Positions 31,383 to 39,893 of a stretch of 64,000 nt of DNA are shown one piece after another. This stretch comes from Candidatus Sericytochromatia bacterium S15B-MN24 CBMW_12. GTDB lineage: Bacteria; Cyanobacteriota; Sericytochromatia; S15B-MN24; UBA4093. Both the position numbers and the translations under genes were made by a program. The stretch covers positions 52,543-116,542 of the forward strand of contig DAZV01000037.1 in the NCBI GenBank assembly GCA_002083825.1. Direction: 5' to 3'. The notes below the pieces were generated by a model. It was not told the origin of the DNA and ran no database searches. It saw nothing but the letters and a program-made list of their open reading frames with translations. Each line of letters opens with the position of its first letter. Position 1 is the stretch's first letter.

Positions 31383-33628
31383 AGCGCCCCCGGGAGACGC
31401 GGGGCCAATTCGCGGAACTCCAGGCGCGAGAAGTCGCCCACGACGAGAGAGCCGTCTGGTCGAAGCGCAAGGCAGCGAGGAACTAGCTTGACGGAGGTGG
31501 CGGGAGCCACCTCCGTGATCGTCGGAGCCTTACTGTAACCGGGCGGCAAGAGGAGCCCCGCGAGCCAGCGCAGGTTTCCATCCGGTCGCAGGACCCGGAT
31601 GGCTCCGGTCCCCGCGTCACCAAAAAAGAGATTTCCCCGGGAATCGAAAACCAGGCCCCGAGGATCCCATAACCGAACGGAAGTCCCCCGGCCGTCTCCG
31701 TCGAACACAGCTTGCGTCTGGCCTGCGACGCCGTAGACCGTTCCCGCGAGCATGGCGCGCCCGAAGTACCATCCCGACTGGCGGCAATGGAAAAGCAACT
31801 GGCTGCCAGCGGAAAGCGCCAGGTTACCTATCGCATCCCGGGCCAGAAAATACCCCACGCTACCGCCATAGGCTTTGGCCGACACCCCGTCAGGCGTCAA
31901 CGGCTGCCCGCCTCCACCCATAAGGGTCGAGATCGTTCCGTCGCCGGCCACCTCGCGAATTCGCCCGTTCTGCGCATCGGAGATGAGCCAGCCGCCCGAC
32001 TCGAAGCGTCGCCCGCCGGGGCCTAGTTCGATGGCCCCAGGGCTATTCAGGCGCGCTAAGGTCGCCGGCCCGCCGTCTCCCGCGAAGCCCGGCGCCCCGG
32101 CGCCGGCCACGGTGTAGACGCATCCGGCCTTCAGTTCCTGACCGGCGAACGTCGTGTCAGAGCGGGGGACCACCCGGACGAGATGGTTACCCCGTTCGGA
32201 GAAGATGAGGTTGCCCACCTCGTCGAGCGCGAGGCCCTCCGGCAAGTTCAGCTTGGCTTCCCGCGCTGGGGTACCGTCCGGGCTGTAGCCCCTCGTGCCG
32301 TTTCCCGCCAGGACCTCCTGAGCACCGTCCGGCGATTGGAAGAGAATCCGGCTTCCCTCGGGGTGGGTGAAGTAGAGTCCCTCCGGCCGCGCGATTACCT
32401 GCCCCGGGGCTCCGGCTGAGCCATTGAGCATCGAAGCGGAAGGATCGATCGAGAAGGGGCTCACGCCGACGGCGCCCTGGCCCCGGACGTCGCCACTTGC
32501 GGCGCGGATCTCGGACCGGCCGGCCTCGTGGGTCAGCAACTCTCCATTGTCGCTAAGCGTTCCCAGGAAAGCGCTCCCGAGTTCCCAGTCAAAAAAAGGG
32601 TCAGGGACGATCGTCCCGAAAGCGTCTCTGGCTTCGACCTCGAACTGCTGGCGATCGCCCACGTAGAGGCCCGCGTAGTAGGGCTTCACCTTGAGACTCG
32701 CGATGACCGCGAAGTCCAGACCGTTGCTCGCCACGCCGTTGGATCTCACGACGACCGGACCGCTCGTCGACTTCTCGGGAACGTTCACCCGGATCTCCGT
32801 GTCGCTGACGCGCTCGAAGGTCGTCGCATGGGTCGATCCGAAAGTCACTGCGAGTACCGTGTTCTTGCTCGCCCCGAAGTTCCTTCCCTTCAGCGTGAGG
32901 ACGGTCCCGGCCCCGCCGCTGGACTGGCTGAGGGTCTCGAGGACCGGAGCGTCCAGAGACAGAACGAGATCAGGTGCCTGCACCGTTTGCTGAGGCAAGA
33001 CGGTCACGCCCTCGATGAGGGCCGTGGCGAAGGTCGGGCGCATGGCGGCCAACTCGTAGGTGCCTAGCGGCACGCGAGAGATGAGGTAGTTGCCGTTGGC
33101 GGAAGCGAAGGCCGCGTACTGGGTGCCCGGGATGAAGATGGTCGTGCCCAGGAGATCGGACGAGCCGGCTGCCTTCACCCGGCCGGAGACGGATCCGGTG
33201 GGTTGCAACTGCATCGTGCCGAGATTCAGTCGGGCGCCCATCGCAACGGCCACCTTCATCCGGATGGCCTTGGAATCCTCGGAGGCCTCTGCCTCGACGG
33301 TGTTCATGCCCGTTGGCGGGTCGACCAGGCGGAAGCGTCCGGAGGCGTCCGTGCGGGTCTCCGCACTCGAGGCCGTTTCTCCCGCGGCAGCGACACGGTA
33401 GCCCGAGACGTAGGCTCGCACCCTCACGTCGACCGCAGGCTCGCCCGCGGCAGTAAGGACCTCGCCCGAGATCAAGGGGGTGGTTTGGGTCACCCCATCG
33501 TTGAGCGGGGTGGTCTGGGTCACCCCGTCCTGCAAGTTGCGAAGCCCCATGATGTCCAGGGGGCCGCAAGCGGAAAGCAGGCTGAATAGGAGGGGCCCCA
33601 GAATCAGGAGGGCGAATAGACGCGTCAT
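31370..33628 (-). CDS. Large NHL lipoprotein with carboxypeptidase-like and IPT/TIG domains
   Basis: 752 residues. Lipobox 'LLSAC' with Cys21. Next come two identical copies of 'DGVTQTTPL' with a 30-base period, then carboxypeptidase-regulatory-like domains (about 50-215: 'ISGEVLTAAGEPAVDVRVRA'; 'GSVSGRVKAAGSSDLLG'), an IPT/TIG domain (about 225-310: 'GTVLTLKGRNFGASKNTVL'), a further Ig-like part, and five or six NHL blades to the C-terminus. Its ATG overlaps the stop of the AAA/TPR gene, so the two are coupled. Likely a large cell-surface protein. Confidence 0.85.
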   Translation of the reverse strand: MTRLFALLILGPLLFSLLSACGPLDIMGLRNLQDGVTQTTPLNDGVTQTTPLISGEVLTAAGEPAVDVRVRAYVSGYRVAAAGETASSAETRTDASGRFRLVDPPTGMNTVEAEASEDSKAIRMKVAVAMGARLNLGTMQLQPTGSVSGRVKAAGSSDLLGTTIFIPGTQYAAFASANGNYLISRVPLGTYELAAMRPTFATALIEGVTVLPQQTVQAPDLVLSLDAPVLETLSQSSGGAGTVLTLKGRNFGASKNTVLAVTFGSTHATTFERVSDTEIRVNVPEKSTSGPVVVRSNGVASNGLDFAVIASLKVKPYYAGLYVGDRQQFEVEARDAFGTIVPDPFFDWELGSAFLGTLSDNGELLTHEAGRSEIRAASGDVRGQGAVGVSPFSIDPSASMLNGSAGAPGQVIARPEGLYFTHPEGSRILFQSPDGAQEVLAGNGTRGYSPDGTPAREAKLNLPEGLALDEVGNLIFSERGNHLVRVVPRSDTTFAGQELKAGCVYTVAGAGAPGFAGDGGPATLARLNSPGAIELGPGGRRFESGGWLISDAQNGRIREVAGDGTISTLMGGGGQPLTPDGVSAKAYGGSVGYFLARDAIGNLALSAGSQLLFHCRQSGWYFGRAMLAGTVYGVAGQTQAVFDGDGRGTSVRLWDPRGLVFDSRGNLFFGDAGTGAIRVLRPDGNLRWLAGLLLPPGYSKAPTITEVAPATSVKLVPRCLALRPDGSLVVGDFSRLEFRELAPRLPGALYSQ

Positions 33629-36096
33629 GCCGACACTTTGAGGCGGGCCAGATCGACCTTGGCGCCGAGCTTTCCGAAGGCATCGAAGGCGCAGAGGCGA
33701 AAAGCCGCGGCGCGACCGCTATTCCCCAATCTCTCGGCGATGTCGGCAGCCTGGGTCAGGCTGCGCGCATGCTCAAGGGAAGCGAAAGCTCCCTGAAGCA
33801 AGGTCAGGGACATCTCGATAAGCGCGAGGGCCCGATCCGGTTCTTCCCTGCGCATGAGAACCATGCTCTGTCCCCGGTAGGCGATACCCACCGGAACCAC
33901 GCGATCGAGCAGGTTTCCGAGGTCGATGGCCTGCTGAAGCAAGTCCCAAGCCCTTTCGTCCTCGTGGGCTTCGACCTCGAGCATGCCGAGGTGATAGTAG
34001 AGGTCGGCCAGGACCTCGCGGTCTCCGATCCGCTCCATGAGCGCAATAGCCTCCAGCAGAATCTCGCGCGCCTCGGCATGGCGGCCCATCCGCCCCATGG
34101 CATTCCCGAGGTTACAGCGGGCGATGGCAATTCCCGCTTGTTCCCCCAGTTGCACCTTGATGGCGAGCGCGGAGCGGTAGTAGCGTTCGGCCTCATCCCA
34201 TGATCCCTGATTGAGCGCGAGGTTTCCGAGGTTGTTATCGAACGCGCTCGAGAGCCAGGCCTCGCCGACGCGCTCGGCAAGCTGCTTCCCCTGCAGGTAA
34301 ACCTGGAGCGCTTCGGGCCACTTGCCCTGATCGTAGTAGAGGTTTCCCAGGTTGTTGTAACTCGAAGCCACACCCGGGAGATCATGGCAGGCCTCCCGTT
34401 CGGCAAGCGCCCGCAGGTGGTAGCGCAAGGCGTCGTCGTAGCGACCCAATCGATAGCACGAGACGCCGATGAGACTGTAGGCCAGGCCGAGCTCGGATTT
34501 TGACAAGCCTTGGTCCAGCAAGGCGGCGGCCTTTTTTTCGCAAGCGAGGTAGTTTCCTTGGCGTAGGTCGAGCTGAGCGAGCGCGAGTTCCAGGGCGGGG
34601 CGATCGCTTTGGGGCCGCGTGCCGGATAGAATTTCGTTCAAGAGGGCTCTGGCAGCTTCGTAGTCGCCCAGCCGTTCATGGACGCGGGTCATGGCGAGTG
34701 CCCAACCGGGAACCTCGATTCCGTTTAACGCGAGGAGGAGCCGCTTCGCCTCCGGACCGTTGGCGCGGGCGAGTTCGACCTCCGCGAGGCGAATGGAAAC
34801 CGGAGCGAAATCAGGCTCGCTGGGTTCGAAATGCTCCAAGGCGCGGGCGAGCAACTCCCTGCCCTCGCGAAGATCGTGGCGCTGGAGCGCGTAATCGGCG
34901 GCCTCCCTGAGCATCTGACGGGCCTCCAACGTGCGCCCCGCGCCGAGCAAGTGGCGCGCGGCCTCCGAGGCCTTGCCGGCGGGGAACCTAGCGGCACCTC
35001 CCTGCATGAGGGCCGCTACCCGGGCATGTCGGTGCTGGCGTTCGGAGGACTCCATGGCCTCGTAGACGGCTTGCTGCAAGAGCGCGTGGCTCCAGCGGAA
35101 GGCCCCGCCGTGAAGCTGCAAGAACCCTGAGTTGACCAGTTCGAGAACCGATCGCGCGTTACCGCCGCAGAGCGCCTCCATGAGGCTCTGGTCGAGGTGA
35201 TAGCCTGCCACCGCCGACAGCGCGAGAAGAGCCTGGGCCGCGGGGTTGAGGTCCCTGATGCGCGCCTGGACCGAGGACCGGACGGAGTCGGGAATCTCCC
35301 CGAGCACCGAGCGTCGCTCCAGCAGCGCCGTGAGCAGGAACGGGTTGCCCTGGGCCACGTCGATGACCGCGAGGGTGTCGGGCAACAGGGCCTCGGGGAG
35401 CGAGTTCACGTCGTAGCCTTGACGATCGGCCGCCAGCAGCAGGGATTCCTCCGGCAAGAGGGGAGGAAGGGGCATGAGGATGTTACCGAGCCCGTTGGCC
35501 CGCAGGTGAAAACCTCCTCCCGTTCGTTCGCTCAGCACGAGGAGGAAGGCGCGATTGCTGGCGGTTCCTAGTTCGTTGAACCAGTACTCCAGGAACTCCA
35601 GGGAGCCGGGGTCGACCCAGTGGAGATCTTCGAGGACCAGGATGCAGGGGCCCCGATCGAGCCGCTGGGCCAGCCAGCGGACGAGCGCCCGGAATGCGAT
35701 GAACCAGGCGGCCTTCGGAGAGCTCACGACCTCGGATGGCGTCGATCGGCCCAGCAAGTGCCAGACGGCATTGGCATCGGGCCCGAATTCAGTCGCTTCG
35801 GCGCCCCAGGCGTCGGCGAGTCCGTCCAGGAAGCGATAGCTGGTGTGGGCCCATTCCGGCGCGGCGCTAACAACTATCATCGGGACATCGGGGTCGATAC
35901 GTCGCCGGAAGGCGTTAATCAGCGCGGACTTCCCAACGCCCGGGTCGCCTAGCAGTCTGATGACCAGGGGTCTACCCCGTCGGGCGGTATCCCAGCAGCT
36001 TTCGAGTTGCTCCAGTTGAGCCTCACGGCCCCAGATCCGACTATCCGGCGAGGATCCGGCAGGGGCGGCGTCGTTGAGCGAATAAGCGGACTTCAT
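33625..36096 (-). CDS. AAA-type ATPase with TPR repeats (signal-transduction ATPase)
   Basis: 823 residues. An AAA ATPase domain of the type in MalT/LuxR and adenylate-cyclase-associated proteins: Walker A 'GDPGVGKS' at 50-57, Walker B 'CILVLEDLHWVD'. The C-terminal half carries about eight TPR motifs ('GVASSYNNLGNLYYDQGKWPEALQVYLQ' region). No DNA-binding or cyclase domain is present at either end, so it looks like the sensory and scaffold core alone. ATG at 36096 is preferred over 36105, which leaves no room for the ribosome site. Its stop overlaps the NHL gene start; regulation or assembly of that surface protein is a possible role. Confidence 0.85.
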   Translation of the reverse strand: MKSAYSLNDAAPAGSSPDSRIWGREAQLEQLESCWDTARRGRPLVIRLLGDPGVGKSALINAFRRRIDPDVPMIVVSAAPEWAHTSYRFLDGLADAWGAEATEFGPDANAVWHLLGRSTPSEVVSSPKAAWFIAFRALVRWLAQRLDRGPCILVLEDLHWVDPGSLEFLEYWFNELGTASNRAFLLVLSERTGGGFHLRANGLGNILMPLPPLLPEESLLLAADRQGYDVNSLPEALLPDTLAVIDVAQGNPFLLTALLERRSVLGEIPDSVRSSVQARIRDLNPAAQALLALSAVAGYHLDQSLMEALCGGNARSVLELVNSGFLQLHGGAFRWSHALLQQAVYEAMESSERQHRHARVAALMQGGAARFPAGKASEAARHLLGAGRTLEARQMLREAADYALQRHDLREGRELLARALEHFEPSEPDFAPVSIRLAEVELARANGPEAKRLLLALNGIEVPGWALAMTRVHERLGDYEAARALLNEILSGTRPQSDRPALELALAQLDLRQGNYLACEKKAAALLDQGLSKSELGLAYSLIGVSCYRLGRYDDALRYHLRALAEREACHDLPGVASSYNNLGNLYYDQGKWPEALQVYLQGKQLAERVGEAWLSSAFDNNLGNLALNQGSWDEAERYYRSALAIKVQLGEQAGIAIARCNLGNAMGRMGRHAEAREILLEAIALMERIGDREVLADLYYHLGMLEVEAHEDERAWDLLQQAIDLGNLLDRVVPVGIAYRGQSMVLMRREEPDRALALIEMSLTLLQGAFASLEHARSLTQAADIAERLGNSGRAAAFRLCAFDAFGKLGAKVDLARLKVSA

Positions 36097-36255
36097 GGGA
36101 GTCATCCCTTTGCGAATCGCGGAAGGTCAACTGGCAGCGACATGGCGGTTGCCTATATGCTACCACTACTTGCTCTAATATCCCACAGTCAATGACAGGA
36201 ACGCCATGGAAAGGATGGAACATTTCAATGCGTCATCCTCTGGGGATACCGCGCG

Positions 36256-36283
36256 TTGACAACCGGCACCGAGCGGGTATAAG
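36256..36283 (+). promoter_or_regulatory. Promoter for the pseudo-receiver/PilZ gene
   Basis: TTGACA (36256-36261), 16-base spacer, TATAAG (36278-36283), 49 bases before the chosen ATG. The surrounding gap 36097-36332 is otherwise empty. Confidence 0.6.
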
Positions 36284-36332
36284 AAGAGCTGCGGGCTCAG
36301 CCCATTTCATCAGAAAAGGCAGTCAGAAGACC

Positions 36333-37367
36333 ATGGATCAGCCGGGCATCCCTACCTTCAATCAATTGCACGGGACGCGAGAAGCCAAATCCGAGTCCAT
36401 CGATCTTCGAGCGCCCACGATCCTGATCGCCGATTCTTCGGCCCTGTTTCGCCGCAACCTGGGCACGATACTCCAGCAGGAAGGCTACCGAATTCTCCAC
36501 GCGGAATCGGGCCTGGAAGCGGTCTCGCTCAGCGCCAAGGAGCGTCCCGACCTGGTCATTTTGGAGACCGAGATCCCCGGTATCTCCGGAGTCGCGACCT
36601 GCCAAGCGCTGAAGGAACGGCTCGGACTCGATGGCCTCTACGTCTTTCTGACGCTTGGCCAGGAACGGGAAGACACCTACCGGGCAGCGCAGGCCGCGGG
36701 CGCCTATCGCGTGTTTTACAAGCCGATCGAGATCGAACCGCTGATCGCCATCATCCGCACTCTGCTGGTACCGCTGCCGACGCCGAATTACCCCCTCACC
36801 CTGACATCGATAGTCGGGCGTCGATCATGCCACGTCTCCGGCTGGCAGCCCCGCTTGCGCGGGCTCACGCTGGATCCGGGCCCGGAATTCGATTGGCTGG
36901 GCAGCAATATCCAATCCGGAGTCAAGATTCGCGTCGAGTACGTGGCCGAGGATGGCGCTCGCCTCATCCGGGACGGCCTGCTGCGCCAGGTTTGGAAGAA
37001 GCTCAACCAGAAGGCCCTCGAAGTCACCTTTGGCAAGGAAATCCAGCGCATCCGATCCAACGAGTTCATCCATCAGCCCATGCCCCTGCAGGTCAAGTAC
37101 GAATCCCCCGCGGGGGATTACTTCCCAGGTTCCCTCGTCAACATCTCGGGCGGAGGCATGCGGCTCGCCGACCTGCGCGAGCAGCTCGAGGTCGGCACCC
37201 AGGTTCCGCTCTTCCTGCTCCAGGATTCCGAAGTGCTTTTCTCGCTGACCGGCGAAGTCAGGGGGACGAGGCTACAGGCGGACGGCCGTTTCGAAGGAAG
37301 CTTCGCGCTGGTCGGAATGAGCGGAGATACCGAGAGGCGCCTGGGCCAGACCCTCTTCGGCGGGTGA
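36333..37367 (+). CDS. Receiver-like plus PilZ-domain protein
   Basis: 344 residues. Residues about 27-145 have a response-regulator fold ('ILIADSSALFRRNL', 'VILETEIPGISG', 'VFYKPIE'), but the phosphoacceptor position is Glu78 instead of Asp, so it probably cannot be phosphorylated normally. Residues about 160-340 contain a YcgR-N-like part and a PilZ domain with the c-di-GMP motif N/DxSxxG ('NISGGG'). The companion RxxxR motif is degenerate: 'QRIRSNEF' lacks the second Arg at the expected distance. Chosen start ATG 36333; an upstream frame extends to 36192 without signals. Possibly a c-di-GMP effector for pili or motility. Confidence 0.82.
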   Translation: MDQPGIPTFNQLHGTREAKSESIDLRAPTILIADSSALFRRNLGTILQQEGYRILHAESGLEAVSLSAKERPDLVILETEIPGISGVATCQALKERLGLDGLYVFLTLGQEREDTYRAAQAAGAYRVFYKPIEIEPLIAIIRTLLVPLPTPNYPLTLTSIVGRRSCHVSGWQPRLRGLTLDPGPEFDWLGSNIQSGVKIRVEYVAEDGARLIRDGLLRQVWKKLNQKALEVTFGKEIQRIRSNEFIHQPMPLQVKYESPAGDYFPGSLVNISGGGMRLADLREQLEVGTQVPLFLLQDSEVLFSLTGEVRGTRLQADGRFEGSFALVGMSGDTERRLGQTLFGG

Positions 37368-37437
37368 TCCGGAGAGGCGCCGACCGTGTTGCTTAACCAA
37401 TCGTGACCTCGCCCGACGCGGCGCACGGGATGGCATG

Positions 37438-37446
37438 TGCTAGAAT
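37438..37446 (+). promoter_or_regulatory. Extended -10 element directly before an MFS gene
   Basis: TG at 37438-37439, one base, then TAGAAT at 37441-37446. The ATG starts eight bases later, which would place the transcription start on or next to the start codon (a leaderless or near-leaderless transcript). No -35 match and no Shine-Dalgarno is present. Confidence 0.5.
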
Positions 37447-37453
37447 CTCTCCC

Positions 37454-38683
37454 ATGTCTAATATAGCTCAGGCAGCCGCCCGCGTGCGCGGACGAGACCT
37501 CTTCCGGGATCCGTCCTTCCTCGTGATGTGCGTGATCTCGCTGGCCAACGGTCTCGGCGAGAAGTTCCTCTTCGTCTTCATCGTGCTACTGGCCTCCCCG
37601 CTGGTTCCCGGCAACCTCCAGAACTCCATGATGAGCGGAGTCTCGCTGGCCTTCGCGCTCCCTGCGGTCGTGCTCGGATCGGTGGCGGGAGTGCTGGTCG
37701 ATCGCTTGCCTCTCAAGTTCATGCTGGTCCTCAGCAACCTCACGCGGGCCCTGCTCCTCCTTTCGCTGCCTTTCGCTCAGCACCTCTTCTTTCCTTTGCT
37801 CGTCTTCGCTTTCGTCTTCGGAGCGCTAACCCAGTTCTATAACCCCGCCTTCATGACGACCGTTCCCGCCATCGTGAAGAAAGATCACCTCATGGCGGCC
37901 AATGCCACCTTCATGACCCTCATGATCGTGACGGTCATCGGAGGGTACTCGCTGGCCAAGCCCGTGGGCGACCTCCTGGGAACCGGCAACGCGTATCTTT
38001 CCGTCATGGGCCTCTACGCCGTCGCGGCCATCGGCGCCCTCCTGGTTCGCATTCCCGCGCGCGAGGCCGACGGCAAGCAGGGCGGCAACTTCCTGAAGGA
38101 GTGGAGTTCCACCTTCATCTACCTTTGGCGCCACCCTCGCCTGCTTTCGGCCTACACCATGATGATGGCCATGTTCGGAACCTTCGCCGCCCTCAACGTG
38201 CTGGCCAAGGAATACACCGCCAAGTCCTTTCAGCTCGACAACTTCGGCATCATCTTCGCCTTCGCCGGCGCCGGGATGGCCGTGGGAGCCGCGATCATGG
38301 GGAAGTTCGGCAGGTACCTGCCGAAAGCCATCTGGGTGCGAACGGGCTGCGTGGTCGCAGGACTCTGCCTGATCTCCATGGCCTTCGCCCCGAACGTCAA
38401 CCTGGCCTTCGCCCTCGCGGCCGGTGTCGGGATCGCGGGAGCGATGATCGACATCCCCATCTCCACCATGGTCCAGGAGTCGGTCGACGAGGAAATGCGA
38501 GGGAAGATCTTCGGCCTCCAAGGAATGCTCGTCTACATCGCCACCTTGCTGCCGATGATCCTCGTGGGCCCGCTCGCCGACCTCTGGGGAGCGTCGGCCA
38601 TGATTGCCATCCTGGGAGTCGGCATGGCCCTCTTGGCCTTGCTCAAGCTGGCCGAACATGCCGAACCGCAAGTTTCGGGCTAG
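37454..38683 (+). CDS. MFS transporter
   Basis: 409 residues with about twelve membrane helices and the cytoplasmic-loop motif 'GVLVDRLPLKFMLVLSNLTRA' between helices 2 and 3. It resembles the MFS_3/enterobactin-exporter-like group that often exports drugs or siderophores. ATG at 37454 fits the first helix; no ribosome site is seen. Substrate unknown. Confidence 0.88.
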   Translation: MSNIAQAAARVRGRDLFRDPSFLVMCVISLANGLGEKFLFVFIVLLASPLVPGNLQNSMMSGVSLAFALPAVVLGSVAGVLVDRLPLKFMLVLSNLTRALLLLSLPFAQHLFFPLLVFAFVFGALTQFYNPAFMTTVPAIVKKDHLMAANATFMTLMIVTVIGGYSLAKPVGDLLGTGNAYLSVMGLYAVAAIGALLVRIPAREADGKQGGNFLKEWSSTFIYLWRHPRLLSAYTMMMAMFGTFAALNVLAKEYTAKSFQLDNFGIIFAFAGAGMAVGAAIMGKFGRYLPKAIWVRTGCVVAGLCLISMAFAPNVNLAFALAAGVGIAGAMIDIPISTMVQESVDEEMRGKIFGLQGMLVYIATLLPMILVGPLADLWGASAMIAILGVGMALLALLKLAEHAEPQVSG

Positions 38684-38693
38684 ATAGCGCGAC

Positions 38694-39893
38694 ATGACTT
38701 CCATGCACGTCATGATCGACGCCCGAGAAGCGGGTCCCCAGCCCTCCGGCCTCGCCCGCTACACGTTCAATCTCCTGCGAGGTCTCGCTCGCTTCGGGCA
38801 AGGACACCGCTACACCGTCCTCACCAACCATCCCGAGTTGCTGCCCGAGCTTCATGACCGGGCCGACTTCGAGCTCGTCAATCCCCGGGTCCACATCATC
38901 GATCCCCGAGAGCAGATCCTCATTCCGGCCTTGGTCGCACGGATCAAACCCCAGGTCTTCCACAGCACGTCCATGGTCGCTCCGCGCTTCCTGCCGCGCG
39001 AGGTCAAGCGAATTCTGACCCTGCACGATACGATTCCGCTCTCCTGCCCCGACGGGTTCCGGCTGGACCAGCGAGCCGCATGGAAGCTCTATTACGCGCT
39101 TTCCATCGGGCCGGTCGCTCATGCTTCGGATCGCATCCTGACCGTCTCGAACTGTTCGAAGCGCGACATCACCCGCCAGTTGGGAATACCTTCCGATCGT
39201 ATCGCCGTGGTCTACAACTGGCTGGAGGAGAACTTCGGCCCGGTCAGCGACGCCAAGGTGGAGGACGTTCGCCGGAAATATCACCTTCCCGAGCGCTTCG
39301 TCTTCGCGCTCGGCTCGCACTACCGCTACAAGAACCCCGACGGGCTGATCCGGGCCTTTGCCGCGATCGCCCCTCGCCATCCCGGCGTCAAGCTCGTCCT
39401 CAAGATCGGCCGTCCCAAGCGCCTCGACGCCCTTGTCCGCGCCCTCGGCCTGGAGGAAAGCGTCCAGTACCAGGGCTTCGTGCCTGATGACGAGCTTCCC
39501 GCCCTCTACCGGGCAGCCACCCTCTTCGCCTTTCCCAGCTTTTACGAGGGCTTCGGACTGCCGCCCCTGGAAGCCATGCTCTGCGGCACCCCGGTCATCG
39601 CCAGCCATTCCAGCTCCATTCCGGAAGTGACGGGGAGTGCCGCCTTGACGTTCGATCCGGCCGATATCGGGGCGATCGCCCAGCAACTCGATCGGGTCCT
39701 CTCGGATCCTCAAAAGCAAGAAAGCATGCGCCAAGCCGGCTACGCCCAGGCCGCCCGGTTCTCGGTTCAGCGCGGAATCGCCGAAACCCTCGCCCTCTAT
39801 CAGGACGTCCTGGGACTTCCGCAGACCCCTCGCGAAGGAACCCTCGAAATCGACCGCGCCCAGCCGGGCGTGATACGGGAAAGGAGATCATGA
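38694..39893 (+). CDS. Family 4-type glycosyltransferase
   Basis: 399 residues with the GT-B fold of GT4 enzymes. 'ARYTFNLLRGLARFG' near the start and the nucleotide-sugar signature 'SFYEGFGLPPLEAMLCGTPVIAS' (EX7E) near 285 are clear. It probably transfers a hexose in polysaccharide or glycolipid synthesis. Starts 10 bases after the MFS gene; its stop overlaps the rlmD start as ATGA. A second ATG at 38703 is also possible. Confidence 0.9.
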   Translation: MTSMHVMIDAREAGPQPSGLARYTFNLLRGLARFGQGHRYTVLTNHPELLPELHDRADFELVNPRVHIIDPREQILIPALVARIKPQVFHSTSMVAPRFLPREVKRILTLHDTIPLSCPDGFRLDQRAAWKLYYALSIGPVAHASDRILTVSNCSKRDITRQLGIPSDRIAVVYNWLEENFGPVSDAKVEDVRRKYHLPERFVFALGSHYRYKNPDGLIRAFAAIAPRHPGVKLVLKIGRPKRLDALVRALGLEESVQYQGFVPDDELPALYRAATLFAFPSFYEGFGLPPLEAMLCGTPVIASHSSSIPEVTGSAALTFDPADIGAIAQQLDRVLSDPQKQESMRQAGYAQAARFSVQRGIAETLALYQDVLGLPQTPREGTLEIDRAQPGVIRERRS

